A stretch of DNA of 64,000 bases from Casuarius casuarius (lineage: Eukaryota > Chordata > Aves > Casuariiformes > Casuariidae), in contig PTFA01000005.1 of assembly GCA_003342895.1 (NCBI GenBank), positions 3,825,612-3,889,611 of the forward strand. The letters are read 5' to 3'. Made by a program: the position numbers and the translations under genes. Under the pieces are notes generated by a model that was given only the letters and a program-made list of their open reading frames with translations, did not search any database and had not been told where the DNA came from. Positions 40,701 through 52,095 of the stretch are shown here, piece after piece. The stretch's first letter is position 1. Each line of letters starts with the position of its first letter.

Positions 40701-41570
40701 AATGAAAAAGGGAGATTTTTTTCTTTACCAAGGAAGATAAATCTGTATTTGCCCTCTGTGCTTCAGCTGAAAATCGATCTCTCTTTTCACTAAGTTCATT
40801 TGACCCCTCCTTCTGGACTTTGACCCAGCAAGATCCCACAAGAGAAGACTTAGCCACAGAGACATCCAGATCATCTTTCTGTTCTCAGATATGGAGATTT
40901 AAGCATTTAATCAGGAGTAATATAGAAAGTAACTAAAATCAGAAGGTTTGATTGGTTGAAGGGAGCACTGGGAACAGCTATCAGTAAGTGATGGTGGCTT
41001 CTCTTGTTTCTTTTAATAGCGAGATTTGTCACTGCAAACTCTCATTTCTCCAAAAGGATTCAACTTATTTTCACAGTAATACTTTCTGAAATGTGTTTTT
41101 TGTGACTAAACTGACCACATTTATTTTGCTGTTATTGAGAGATTTCAGAAGCAAATTTTTAGGTAAAAAAGAGAAAACAGCAGAAAAATANTTGGAAAAT
41201 TATTATTTATTAATAATAATAAAGAAACAACCAACAGCTTAACTACCTGCAGTTAAGTCCCCGACCTTTATCCCAAGATGTCTCACTACAAATATCTTAT
41301 ACACGTTGTCATCCTACTGCACCAGTAGGCAAAGATTAGCCACAAGCCAGAAGCCGCAAGCTACAGCCTGTGGCCTTGCTCTGATCTGACAAGCTGATCC
41401 AAAATATCACTGAGCAAAGTCCAGCATGCTTTAAAATTCCCTAGACTATATAGGGTGGATGAAACAAATATTACTTGTGTCATAAAACAAGATTAAAGTT
41501 TCACAAGCTAGAAACTTTCAGAAGTCACGCAGGCACAGCAGCTTTTATTTTGTAGGTGACATTTACTGGG

Positions 41571-41604
41571 GAGAGGAGGAGGAGGAAGAGGAGGAGGAGG
41601 GAAG
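41571..41604. repeat. GGA trinucleotide repeat
   Basis: An interrupted run of GGA/GAG triplets forms a pure-purine tract. It has produced an arginine-rich chance frame (41556-41753) that should not be taken for a nuclear localisation sequence. Confidence 0.85.
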
Positions 41605-43888
41605 GACAGCTCTCAGTTTCCCAGACAGAGAGCTATGGACCTTGCTATGGACCTACTTTTCTACCCTTGCTCCATGGGGTCTCACACAAGTCATTGCCCT
41701 GCTACATAATCAAACTGAAACCTCCAAAAATTCCTGGGCAAAGGCTGCTGTGAATCCTAGCAGCCACCAGCATGTTCCCTGCAAGAAAATACTGGAGCTC
41801 CATGGGACATGCCAAAGGATAAACATCCCAGACTGCAGGGAGTAAAGTCCCAAGGTCTGGAGACCAAAAGAGTCTTCCCATTCCAAGTTATTGATCCACA
41901 GTATCACACTTCAGTGCCTGGCTGAATGCAACGAGAGCCTGGCCATTTCAATGTTCGAGGGCAATAAAAGATATCAAAGTTAGGGCAGGGCTCTCAGGCC
42001 ACAACAGTGATTTTTCTCTGGAGATGCTGAATGAGATCAGTCAGTTTATACAATGATCAGCTGATGAGCACCAAAACAATAGAGCTGATAGCACCTCAAA
42101 AGGCCAGGCTATGAATCAACATCATGAGAGGCCGGTCAAGTGAGGTAAAGCATATAAAGAATCAAGTCAAAGGAGCCCTATAAAATATGACCACCTTTGT
42201 CACTTCTGAGGCGCTCTGGAAAAGGCTGCAGTTTCGGTATCTATGTGTTTCTTCTGGCCTTTGACTAATCGTATTCTGAGGGCCTGATTATATGAATAAT
42301 CACCAATTTGGCATCTTTTGAAGGTCATCGTCCCTGTTTTGACACTTTACCCTTGAAGTCTGATAAACTCCAGTGCTAAGTAGAACTCATTTATAAACCT
42401 ATTTGCTCTTTATAGTTATAGCTCTCAGAAGGCCTTTATTTCACTGTTTTTAATTCCTTGCCCATCTTTACACGCTATCTTTAAGTTATGATGAATTGGC
42501 CTGGCAAAGAAAATAGTTTTGTCTAATTTTTAATATTCTTATTTTGACCTTTTTTTCAGGCACAGATAAGGTACTTACAGTAATCTCCACTGTCATACAT
42601 TATCATATTTTTAGAGAGATAGCTTGGAGAAGTCAAGTCAAGCATAGTATTTGAAGTCACTCCAGTACCTCTCTCCTGCATTTCTCTTTGTAGCGTCTAT
42701 AACAGAATGGGATAAAGTTGTGGCAAATGTTTTAGTTTGCATTTCCTTTTAAATTATGTAGTAAGAGGGTGAGGAATTTAAGCATGCTTTAGAAGCAGGC
42801 AGAACTAAGTATACAGAAGCATCATACAGAAAACAAAGATTTGGGAATAAAAGCCTATCAGCCAGTATAAAAATCAGAGTTACAGAAGTCAGGAAAAAAT
42901 CTTGATGTACAGTTTCTCATTCATTTCAGCTCCCAGGCACTGTAGAATCACTCTCAATTGAATTTATGTTTTTTTAATGTTTTCTTCTATTAGTTTTAAA
43001 ATACATGAGCATGGAGGCTTTTATAGTTTCCTTTAGAACATATTCCACCTCTGTGGTGTCTCAAACTATTTCAGCTGTTTCTCAGCTGATGTTTTCTGCA
43101 CAGATATTGAATACGACCTTACTTTTTTTCACTCCTACTTTGACATCTGAGAGTCTTGCATCTTGTTTTTTCTCCTTCACAAAGTTTCCCCCAAGTGTTG
43201 TAGGTTCCTCACTCCTTTTCTCCTCACTTGAGACTCAAAAGAAACTCTCTACTTTTTAAAAAAAGCCCCGAACAATCTCCATTTTGTTTCTCACACCCAA
43301 CATTCACATGTGCGCCTTTCCCTCTTTGGAAGCACTCAAACTAGACTGGATGCGTGCCAGAGTAAAGAAGCAGGAATATTGCACCCATACAAAAGTAAAG
43401 GGAATCAGTCAGGCAAACAGTAAATTTACATCAGTTGTAGCAGCAAGGATCAAACGAGCGACTGGGGTATAAACTGAGTAAAGCAGGCAAAACCTACTTA
43501 TTTGGTGTAATTCAAACACATGTTGTAATAATGTGTTAGGAGTAATTGAGAGCAGGGCTCCTTTCCTGTAGCACTCAGAGTGCTCCTCGGAGCTCTCACT
43601 CTGTCTGCCACCTGATCTGACCCCGCTTAGTCTGTGGACTTGATCGGAGCTCCACCACCAGCAGTGTGTCTGCAGGCAGGACCTTGTGAAAAATTCAGTA
43701 ACTACTGAGAAGATCTCAGCTATGACAACACAACAGAAATAATTCATCTGGAAAACAATCAGATTGCTAAATCCAGGGCTGTAGAGTTCAAGCCTTGCTC
43801 AGTCAGGGCAGGATCTCAGTTTCATTATTTACTCCATGAATTCCAAAGTTTATATGAGACTGGNTGGCAAAAGAAAGTATTGTAATGC

Positions 43889-43919
43889 AAAATAAAAAAA
43901 AAAGAAAAAAGAAAAGAAG
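43889..43919. repeat. A-rich tract
   Basis: A poly-A run interrupted by G bases. It could be a retrocopy tail, but nothing recognisable precedes it. Confidence 0.7.
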
Positions 43920-44104
43920 TCCTGTTTTTCTGGGAATACTGAGTACTGTTAATCTGTCCTGAAGACTTAAGTGGGCAACAGAAGGTATTTTCTAATTTCA
44001 GAGTTATCTGATGTGTCAGGATACAAAGTATATACCAGATGTTGGACAGCCCACCACAAAAATGAATACCTAAACATTATTATGCCAACATATTAATGGA
44101 CTTC

Positions 44105-44122
44105 TTATAATATATATTATAA
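44105..44122. repeat. 18-bp perfect AT palindrome
   Basis: TTATAATATATATTATAA equals its own reverse complement. It consists only of A and T and arises easily by chance in such sequence. Confidence 0.85.
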
Positions 44123-44789
44123 AAAAATCAGCTCTTTCACTTGTTTAATTTAGAAATGAAAGACAGACTGCAGTATTAAGCAGGATTCTTTAGATCATCA
44201 GATTAATAATTCATTTGGGAAATACTTATATATTGCACCATTGAATGATGGCTAGTATTTTTCCATACTTGTCATAATGACAGCTGGCTTGAAGTGTTTT
44301 ATTGATTTCCCTATAAATAACTTTGAGCTGTGGAAGAAATACACTGCATGTAATGNAACTTGGCTTAGGAAATAATTACATAATATTGGAATGAGGATTC
44401 AATCTGCTGGAACAGCTTGCAAAATAAAATGACTGAATAATGCTTGAATAGGGACCTGGCTGATAAAATGGACTGATTTAAATTTATACAAATGTTTGGA
44501 AAGCAATGGTCTACAGCAACAGAAAAAGACATGACTGTACTATAGACTTGCTCTGATACTGTCTTGAGGTAAGCTGCTGTAAGAGGACTTCAGCAATAAA
44601 ACTTACATTTTTCTGGTGCCATCAGAGTGGTATCAGGCACCAGCATAATTTAAGAACAGGAAAGGGAACAAGCTTCTTTCCGAGCTTTCAGAGTGCAAAG
44701 TTTTCTCTGGGTCACAAAACCTCATCATGTCCTTCGGCTAAATCCCCATGGCTTCCAGGGTACCACCTAANACAAGGGCTATGTTGTCT

Positions 44790-45400
44790 CATGACTCAGA
44801 CAATAGTCTCAGCTGGGCAGGATCCGGCCGATCCATCTAAAAACGGATCTCACCCAACACAGATCGTCAGGTTTTTCTGAGAAGCTGTCTATGGCCATCT
44901 CAAGTGTGCTGTACATACGTAGGGTTATGGAAAGAAAAAAAGGTTACAGGTACAAAGTCACCAAGCTGAAGTGTCCCAGTGCTTCAACAGAAGTAGCCAG
45001 CTCCCCTCCCATTCTGAACCACAAAAAACGTGTGCCTGGCCAGGTGGTCACACGCATGACAGTCAGGGCTCAGGTAACCTGACCTGTGAAGTGACTCATT
45101 AGCCCAAGTCTTTCACGTTACCGGATGAGCCGCAATGAACTGAAGGCTCAGCAGGGAAGAACAAGGTTACTCAAACCTTGTCAGGCTTCTTGAAGGGAGT
45201 GCAGCTTGCCCTGTGAGACCCCAGCAACTACCTCATGATTAACAACTGCTGGGACTCAGGCACTCCCTGTCAGCAGCTACTATCCTTGGCACTGCCCACT
45301 GGTACTGCAACACCCTCCGTGTCGTATTCCTCACCTACGCTATCAAGTCAGCATGGCATGGTTGGTTCAGACACCATGTGATGGGTGGTCAGCAGTAACC
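44790..45400. other. CpG-retaining block of unknown nature
   Basis: Compared with its surroundings this stretch keeps many CpG dinucleotides, for example in GATCCGGCCGATCC (near 44821), ACGGATCTC (near 44843), TTACCGGATGAGCCGC (near 45118) and CCGTGTCGTATTCC (near 45317). A hairpin with arms ACAAGGTT and AACCTTGT lies at 45161-45181. It contains no recognisable protein: the 63-codon plus frame at 44891-45082 has no domain. It may be a regulatory element, a decayed LTR or an old insertion. I cannot choose between these from sequence alone. Confidence 0.4.
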
Positions 45401-47109
45401 AGAAGGCACTCAGAGAAAACTCCAGACTCTTGAGAGAACGTGATGGAAATTGTCTGACAGTTTTAAAATAGGTACTTCAGCTAATGTCCTCAAGCCTCTC
45501 CAGAAGTAGGCTTGTCCAAAATTATCATTTGCTATTGGTTATTGCAGTTTGTTGCCTGGACTCAGCTATACACTCTCAACTTCCAGACTGTAAAAGAAAA
45601 ATTAGGAAACATTGGAAGAGGCATCACTGAGTACTGACATGAGCAGCTGCTACTCTACATGCATTTTTCCCCTCTACATGCTGAGTGTTATAAGAAAAAT
45701 AACATTCCACAAACAGAATTAGAAGAGAGAAAGGAAAAATGCGTGATGCAGGCAAATCTCAGCTCAGCCAGTAAAGGATGCATCCCAATAGTGCTATTCT
45801 CAGTGTTGACTGGTACATCTACTGAAGGTGCTAGGCATGAGAGGAAAGAGCTTCACAGAAAGACTGATGGATTCCCCTGCTTGCTCGGTTGCTACTTACT
45901 TTCCATTTTTTTCCCCATCCCTCTCATACACTGCCACTGAATGGCTAGGTATCATGACCCAGGTTACAATACTATTAGGCATTCAACTCTGCCACTCTAG
46001 AAAAAAGATATGCTGTGCTCTAGACCCAAGTGTAAGGCAGCTTGAGGCACAAAGACACTTTTAAAAATAGTTTTCTTAGGTGCCTTGGTAGCAAACAGAA
46101 ATTACAAAAGGGAGAAGAATGCTGTTGAGTAACTGAAGGTACATGGACAGGGATGGAGCTGTGCTGAAAAGTCATTATGTATTCAAATATTTTGCTGAAA
46201 TTCCAGCTCAATCTTCATGACATTTATTGCCTCTCTAAAATGAAATGGAGTTGCAAGATCCCATTAGTTCCTCTTTTAATTCTCAGTTTTCATAATCTTC
46301 CAAGACTGTTCAATGAAACCTTTCTCTCCTCTGCATCAGTCATATACCACTTCTCTCTGTCATATTCAGATTTATCCTTACCTTCACATCTCTTTTTTTT
46401 TCCTCCTAGCATTTAGGAAGGGAGGAAATATTAGTCCTGAGTATTAAGAAGTCCTGAAAAAAGCAAGTAAGGTGACCAGTAACTCATAGGAGGGCTTACC
46501 GTGCTTAGTAAAATATCCATACCACATTCCCATTCCCATCCCCATTCCTGCAATGTATTGCCCTGAACACAGATCAATACCATCTCATGATATTTTCCTT
46601 CTTAAGCTCATGGGACAATTCATTCTGAATTTTTATGGATTGATTCAGCATATAGTCCAGCAAAGTCAGGATGAAAACCTGTGGTGTTGATTTCATGCAG
46701 CATGATAATTAGATTAAAAGGAGAAAGCAAGCTGTTATTCCAGCAGTTTAAAGATGGCTGGTTTTTTTTGTTCTTTTTTTTCATAAAAGCAACCTGCTGT
46801 GGTTAATGATGCTACTGCATTTGCCAGCAGAAATCTGGTCTACCCAAGTAATATTCTACCTCATTTCGGTTCACTCACCTATTTCAAATTTTCATTAGTG
46901 CCACTTACCGAACACTGAATCACTCACTGCCACTCCCATCACACTCAGAGGATGTAAATACAGACCACAAATTAAACTGGAAAGGGAATGAATTACATTG
47001 GCCCAAGGATAGCTATGAAGAGCAACAGGCATGCAAATGGAGAAAGTCATCTGCTGTTTACATACATGCATTAAAAAGAGATATTTTTCATGGGAACTTG
47101 AGGCATTCA
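45401..47109. other. noncoding DNA, no gene recognised
   Basis: Short unrelated open frames only. A small CCCATT-type hexamer repeat lies at about 46524-46548. Nothing else was seen. Confidence 0.6.
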
Positions 47110-48350
47110 AAATTTTTCACACTGTCAAAAGTAAATGATCTTATTTTTATTTTTGCTTTTTGGCTTGTTCACTCTGGATTTCAGCACCATCATTGCTATG
47201 AGCACTATCTACTGTGTTAACAAGAATTTCTTTTCACCTTGGAAAGCTGAGCTCTGCAGCACTGCCTGTCTGTCGCTTGCATTGTTCTTGCTCAGATACC
47301 CACGGTGCCTGGAACTTACACCTGTCTGATCTCATCAATTCAACACAGCAGCATCCCAATTTGGATTTACACCTTTTAATGCAATCAGCTTAGAACAGCT
47401 TTGTTTCTCCATTGCAGGGTTTGCCTCATTATCTGCTAATTGAATCTCATTTACTGACACATATGATCTAATCCTTACAGTACATCTTAAACCTCAACAA
47501 ACATAGGCTTGATTAACGAAAATATAGTAAACTACATTGCCTTTTTGTGTTTAATCACCATCAGGAAGTTTCTGTTCCTGTGATCTAAAGGCAGCTTCCC
47601 CAATGACTTCAGCTCCCAATTGCTTGTGAAGTGCTTTATCCCTTTATTTAAACTCTTACTAATTATGAAAGCTCTTATGCTCCTCTTCTCCTCCCTGCAG
47701 AGTGCCTTGAAATTACTTTCGACTTGAACACACTGCTGTATGAAGAATGGCAAAGAGCAGTCATGTTTCTCCTCTCAGGCACTTTTGTGGTACCTTAACT
47801 CTTTTCCCCCGACACCTCATGCTAATATCACACCCAGAGGTGAGGATGAAGAAAGGCTTAGAGGAAACTCAGCTGTCAGGTAGCAAATGGTTTTTCAGTA
47901 CAGCAAAGTCTCTGCTATTGAACAGTGATTTCAAGAACCGGTCTTTCACTCTGCCCCAAGTTATAACTGTAAAAATAGAGGCGTTGAGTTTAATTATATT
48001 CCTGCAGCTTTGCTAGCAAATTGCAAAGATTAACATTTACTTTTGCCCTGGCAGTTTTGAAAACAGGAAGATCTTTTGCATAATACACTGATATAATGGC
48101 TTTAGCTATATTTTTCCGCTGCGATTTCAAACGTTCAGAATGGCAGACCTCACCACTGGCAATAATTGCCTGTGTCTTTCCGTCACATGCACATGAAGCA
48201 GAAAGATGACAGTCAGTGTGTTTCCTTGCTAGAGAAATGTGTACATGTCCCTGTTGAATAAAACCATTCTCTCCAGCTTTAACTGTGTCTGAGCTGTAGT
48301 TTGCACACCTCTTCCTCCCTCTTTCTTTCTCAAGCATCCCTGGAAGAGGG
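47110..48350. promoter_or_regulatory. candidate conserved noncoding element or enhancer
   Basis: The stretch has the texture of vertebrate conserved noncoding DNA. It is balanced in composition with few simple repeats and several homeobox-type cores (for example TGCTAATTGAATC near 47435, TTGATTAACG near 47510 and GGATTAATTGAATTAACC near 48352). There are also C-rich runs ending in CAG. This is inference from texture alone: I could not align it to another species. The 115-codon minus frame at 47990-48337 within it has no recognisable domain. Confidence 0.25.
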
Positions 48351-49860
48351 AGGATTAATTGAATTAACCTTTCATAGGTTGATGTAAACCCTGGCTCTGG
48401 GTCTTAAGAGAGACTGGGAAAGAAGACAAATGTTAATAACTAGTATCAACAGAGAATATTTTTGGTTTCAGGCCATGCACCAAGGGGACTCATTTCATTT
48501 TGTGCTTCTCTATTTTCAGCAGAATCTTAGTAGCATGATGTACCAGGTGCTGATATTACAACTATAAAATCTACAGTGAGTCAGTAAAAGCCATTCCAAG
48601 CTGATAAATATTTACAGCCATTCGCATGAAAATAAAGTAAGAGAAGTTACATTTGTCTTCAACTTTTAATTTCAAAGGTCTGGTCTGGTTAAAAACCTTT
48701 CCTGTATGTATTTTTCCTCTCAACAGTAAATGAAGTGTTACACTAGTTTCTCTGAGGAAAAAGCCCCAACATGAAAGTCAATACAAAAACACTTGGAAAA
48801 TGAGTATCTGTTGAGGAACAATCTTGAAAAGTTTCAGCCAGATGGGTCTAACACCTACCCATGATGATAATGAGAATGAGAAGGATTTCCTACCTCACTC
48901 GGGACAGCCAGGATGACTGCTTATAATATATAATCGTCCTCACAGGGAGTGCTGCAGGATCCCTTGACTAAGCTGGCTATTCCTTTTGACACAGCACATC
49001 TATTCAGGTTAGCACAAATGGAGGGAAAGGAGTGTAGTTTAGTAGCCTTGGCACATAAATGCAAAGTTGGGGGGGAAAGCCACACATATACTTTCTACCT
49101 TAGGTAGAGTAAAGAGCAGAGGCAGGTAAATGGAGTTACCCATTTCCCGTTTGGGCGATACCAAGTTTATTCGTTTCTTACAGCCCAGCCTGGAATAAAA
49201 AAACATGGTTATTTTGCCCACTGCTTTTTATTTACTACTATCCTAATGACCTCATTGCACTTAAAACTACCCTGTAAGTGGGGTTATGTTGGCCATGTAA
49301 GGAACAAATAGTAAAAACATATTTCTCTGATATGACCATACTCCTCCTCCCATGGGAGTTAAAGGGCCATCTGTCATCCTCCACTGCTGCATAATGGGAC
49401 AAGGCCAGCAACAGGAATAGTAGAGAGAAAACAGAAAATACTGAACCTTCTACAAAAATCTTCATGAATGCACAGCCTCAGATGTCAGCAATGGTAAGTG
49501 TATTTTCAAAGGGAAGAGGTAACTTGATAGAGATTGAAGGAAGAAATGATCAGTATTAAAAAAGAACCAAACCATCTTTTTTCTAATTGAAAGAATATGA
49601 GTTTCTAGTATTGAAGCCCATGAACAGAAACTCTAGTACTTTAAAGAAAAGAAGGGAGAATTCAGCAGGTACACATGTCCTTGGCTGTTTTACAAGACAT
49701 CTTAGCTGTTCCAGTAAATTTAGAATGTGAAATAAATCATATATATGAGGATGGATCTTTCATAAGTTATGACTTTCTTCTTTAAATAATGAAAACCCCC
49801 TAATTTATCCTTAAAAAAATCATTTATTTATTCCTACAAGTTTTAGGAGCTGTTTCACAC
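48351..49860. other. noncoding AT-rich DNA, no gene recognised
   Basis: No coding, RNA or transposon signature was recognised between the possible conserved block and the CT/CA microsatellite. Confidence 0.6.
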
Positions 49861-49915
49861 NCTCTCTCTCTCTCTCTCTCTCTCNCACACACACACACAC
49901 ACACNCACACACACT
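49861..49915. repeat. compound (CT)n(CA)n microsatellite
   Basis: About eleven CT units (49862-49884) are followed by about fifteen CA units (49886-49915). Three unresolved N bases, at 49861, 49885 and 49905, fall on or inside the boundaries. Runs of this length are normally polymorphic, and the Ns probably mark assembly uncertainty. On one strand the CA part could adopt Z-DNA. Confidence 0.97.
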
Positions 49916-51219
49916 CTTACATGAAATTACTAGCAAACATATGATGTGGTGATTTTTCCAGATCTCTTTGTTCTGGCACCAGTCTTCATGTTAACACCAT
50001 GTCATACCTGCCAAGATAAATTGTATTCTTTCTCTCACATTCTACAGTATTAAGATGAGCTGCTGTTCATTCCACAAACCTCGAGGCGTCCTGCACTCAT
50101 CAGTAACATCAGTGATGAATTTAAGAACAGCTGCATGTGGGACATATCCCAAATTACCACAAACCATAAGGTACAACCTCCCCAAGGCCACAATATTGCC
50201 TTGGGGCAACGGCACTTAGGATCATGATTGTGCTCAAACTGATAAGAGAACTCTATTATTCCAGGGACACGGTAAAGGTTCACAGCAAGGTCATTGGGGT
50301 TTATAGATTAGGGTGTACAGATTGTTCCCTGAAGTGAGGGTCTACCCTGTGTAATAACTGAGGCCTGGCCACAGTTAGCTTTGGTTTCTGCTAGAGAGCT
50401 AGCGCACCAATTGCAGAATGAATAACATGTCTTTTTCCCAGCACAAGAGCTGCAAGATTCCCAGATCCAGGTATTCAGCGTTAATTTACAGACATCTGGA
50501 CCATACATATATTTGGTATAACAGGCACAAAATAGAATGACTTGATAGAAGTGAGACATCTGAACAAGCAGCCCTCATCTGGGGGCCTGTCTGGGATGTC
50601 AACTACTTCGGGACTGACTGCTTCTCTTTTCTGAGAACAACAGTTAGGAACAGAAGAGGGGAATTGCCTGAAAATTAGTCTAGACCTGGCAAAAGAAATT
50701 GCCACTAAGAGCTTAGCACTGAATTGCCCAGCCAAACCAGATGGGTAGGGTGTGGAAGGAACTAAGCTAAGAAATTAAGTTTACTATCACACTGATGGAG
50801 GAGGAAGTACATCTTCTTAAGTATTTCTTTAAAATCATTAGGACAGTAAAGGCATACCTCTCTAGTTTTTGAGGAACATAGCAATAGTTTTGTAAGCCTG
50901 TTGCTGCTCCTTTCTGCAGTGCTTCTGGTAACTGCATTTTTAAAAGGGTGCAACATAAGAATTTTATAACTAAAGCACCACAGTGTTGATATTATATGGT
51001 TTTGGGAAAGGCTTTTCTATGTCTCATTCAATCCTCCTGCCTCCAGTACAGATATTTTCTGGAGTATGGATGAAAACGACACTGTTTACATACCTTTCCT
51101 GGAAGCCACGGCCACTAGTGGCCAGGTAAATTCTGTGCTGGAACAAGCAGGCTACATAACTTAGGATCTTTTATTGATTAAGTTTATAATAATGTGAACA
51201 GACTGGAGCAGGTTGGGTG
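49916..51219. other. noncoding or decayed DNA with a nearly open minus-strand frame
   Basis: Most of the stretch has no signal. On the minus strand, one frame from 50559 down to 50050 contains a single stop (50308-50310) across about 170 codons and is rich in cysteine and tryptophan. Another frame (50735-50481) overlaps its start. It lies downstream, in transcriptional sense, of the LTR-like segment at about 51490-51910, so remnants of a retroviral internal region are conceivable. I see no convincing motif, and chance or an unknown exon are equally possible. Confidence 0.3.
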
Positions 51220-51549
51220 TTGTGGCCGTATCAACATCAAATCTGCCTCACCTTTATTAAAAGAAGAATGCCCCCATCGAACCACTTCTGGTTAAACTTC
51301 TGAGCAGTCCTGAAGCATGTTGGACTAATCGTGTCAGACTAACCGCACCCTGAACAACGAATTCTCCTTCTCTTGGTAATGCTACATTCAGAGTGCTTGC
51401 TAATACAGCTGTGGAGCCCTGTGAGCAAAATAGCCTCTTCCCTTATGGTACCTGTGGGTGTCCCCATCCAATATCGGGAAGGTTTCATTACGATCCCAAC
51501 GACAAGATTAAGATGCTAAAACTGGTCAAATATCATACAACTTTTTACC

Positions 51550-51555
51550 TTTATT
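51550..51555 (-). terminator. AATAAA polyadenylation signal of the LTR-like segment
   Basis: Minus-strand AATAAA lies about 200 bases downstream of the TATA box and directly after the pyrimidine tract. In an LTR this defines the end of the R region. The hexamer alone is common in AT-rich DNA; its position relative to the TATA box is what gives it weight. Confidence 0.5.
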
Positions 51556-51753
51556 TTCAACGGAGTGGGGAGAAAAGGTGGGGAAAAGCGAAGGAGAGGG
51601 GAAAAAGGGTAAGGGGAAAAGACAGAGAAAGTTGGAAAAGGAGAAAAGAAACTAGCTACCGCCACTCCGAGTCCGATGATGTTCTGCTGACTCCGTTCAA
51701 GATCTTCAGTCCTCGCAAACAAGCCCCCCTCCCCCAATTCACACTTTCTGCAG

Positions 51754-51761
51754 TTTTTATA
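51754..51761 (-). promoter_or_regulatory. TATA box (TATAAAAA)
   Basis: TATAAAAA on the minus strand sits in an otherwise GC-rich context, with CCGCCTC-type GC boxes just upstream (plus-strand 51771-51780). Transcription would start roughly 25-30 bases downstream, near 51725-51732. It fits the promoter of the LTR-like segment. Confidence 0.6.
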
Positions 51762-51815
51762 GGTTCTTGCCCCGCCTCTGGGAGATGCTTCCTCACTTCC
51801 CATGCAGATTAGCTG

Positions 51816-51890
51816 TCATGCGCAGTCCGCCCTCTCAGAACCTTCCAGAAACGGGTTGGGGGCATCTGGGGGTCTCCTGCTCATGCGCAG
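51816..51890. promoter_or_regulatory. paired TCATGCGCAG motifs (NRF1-like)
   Basis: TCATGCGCAG occurs exactly at 51816-51825 and 51881-51890, 65 bases apart. The TGCGCATG core matches half of the NRF1 consensus. Both copies are upstream of the minus-strand TATA box and on the flank of the CpG-dense core, so they could serve either direction. Confidence 0.5.
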
Positions 51891-51994
51891 ATCGCAAATG
51901 TGTACATGTGGTTTGTGCCAGATGTGCTGTTCTCCTAGAAGCCTTCTTCTGCCCTTTTCGTGCCTTTTTTTCCCTGTGCAGGCGCACAAGGTTG

Positions 51995-52095
51995 TTTGTT
52001 TACCTCGCGGACGGCTCCCGGGGGCGCCGGCGCGGCATTGCCCGGCGCACCTCGGCGGCGGCGGCTCTGCAGCAGCGGCAGCAATGTCGAGACAA
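51995..52095. promoter_or_regulatory. CpG-island core, candidate promoter
   Basis: About sixteen CpGs lie within roughly 90 bases (from CCTCGCGGACGG at 52003 to the CGG triplets around 52053-52065), by far the densest cluster in the window. Together with the LTR-like segment, CpG enrichment extends from about 51650 to 52100. In vertebrates such islands usually mark unmethylated promoters. No protein product can be tied to it. The plus frames running across it (51767-52150, 51802-52107) encode low-complexity alanine/arginine runs and are probably not translated. Confidence 0.6.

Larger units (their letters stand above)
37359..43888. other. noncoding AT-rich DNA, no gene recognised
   Basis: No gene or further transposon recognised. 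A minus-strand frame of 118 codons at 39454-39810 lies in a patch with higher G+C and is antisense to an equally meaningless plus frame. Low-complexity tracts at 37767-37799 and 41571-41604 are listed separately. The segment at about 43550-43700 is locally GC-rich with two TCGGAGCTC copies (near 43588 and 43645), but it is not dense enough for a CpG island. Confidence 0.6.
51490..51910 (-). mobile_element. probable endogenous-retrovirus LTR (solo or decayed), minus strand
   Basis: Read on the minus strand, the segment has the layout U3-R-U5. Two copies of CTGCGCATGA (plus-strand 51881-51890 and 51816-51825) resemble NRF1 half-sites. A TATAAAAA box follows at 51761-51754, then a short G-rich leader. 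A pyrimidine-rich run of about 95 bases (plus-strand 51560-51655) leads to AATAAAGG (51555-51548) and a segment ending GGGATCGTAATG (about 51502-51491). A pyrimidine tract before the AATAAA and a GATCGTAA-type U5 end are, from general knowledge, common in bird endogenous retrovirus LTRs. CpGs are unusually well kept. Boundaries are approximate: I could not identify a target-site duplication, a certain primer-binding site or gag/pol. A host TATA promoter with its first exon is the main alternative. Confidence 0.55.

Noticed and set aside
41556..41753. Arginine/lysine-rich N-terminus as a nuclear localisation signal
   Set aside because: It is the translation of a GGA/AGG trinucleotide repeat.
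47990..48337. 115-codon minus-strand open frame
   Set aside because: No recognisable domain, and the region looks more like noncoding conserved DNA than an exon.
51285..51305. Minus-strand CCAGAAGTGGTTCGA resembling a tRNA-Leu-type retroviral primer-binding site
   Set aside because: It matches only part of the expected site, has a missing base, and lies about 190 bases beyond the likely U5 end, so it was not used to fix the LTR boundary.
51393..51812. 139-codon plus-strand open frame, the longest in the window
   Set aside because: It runs antisense through the LTR-like segment. Its lysine/arginine-rich middle is just the complement of the pyrimidine tract, and no domain is visible.
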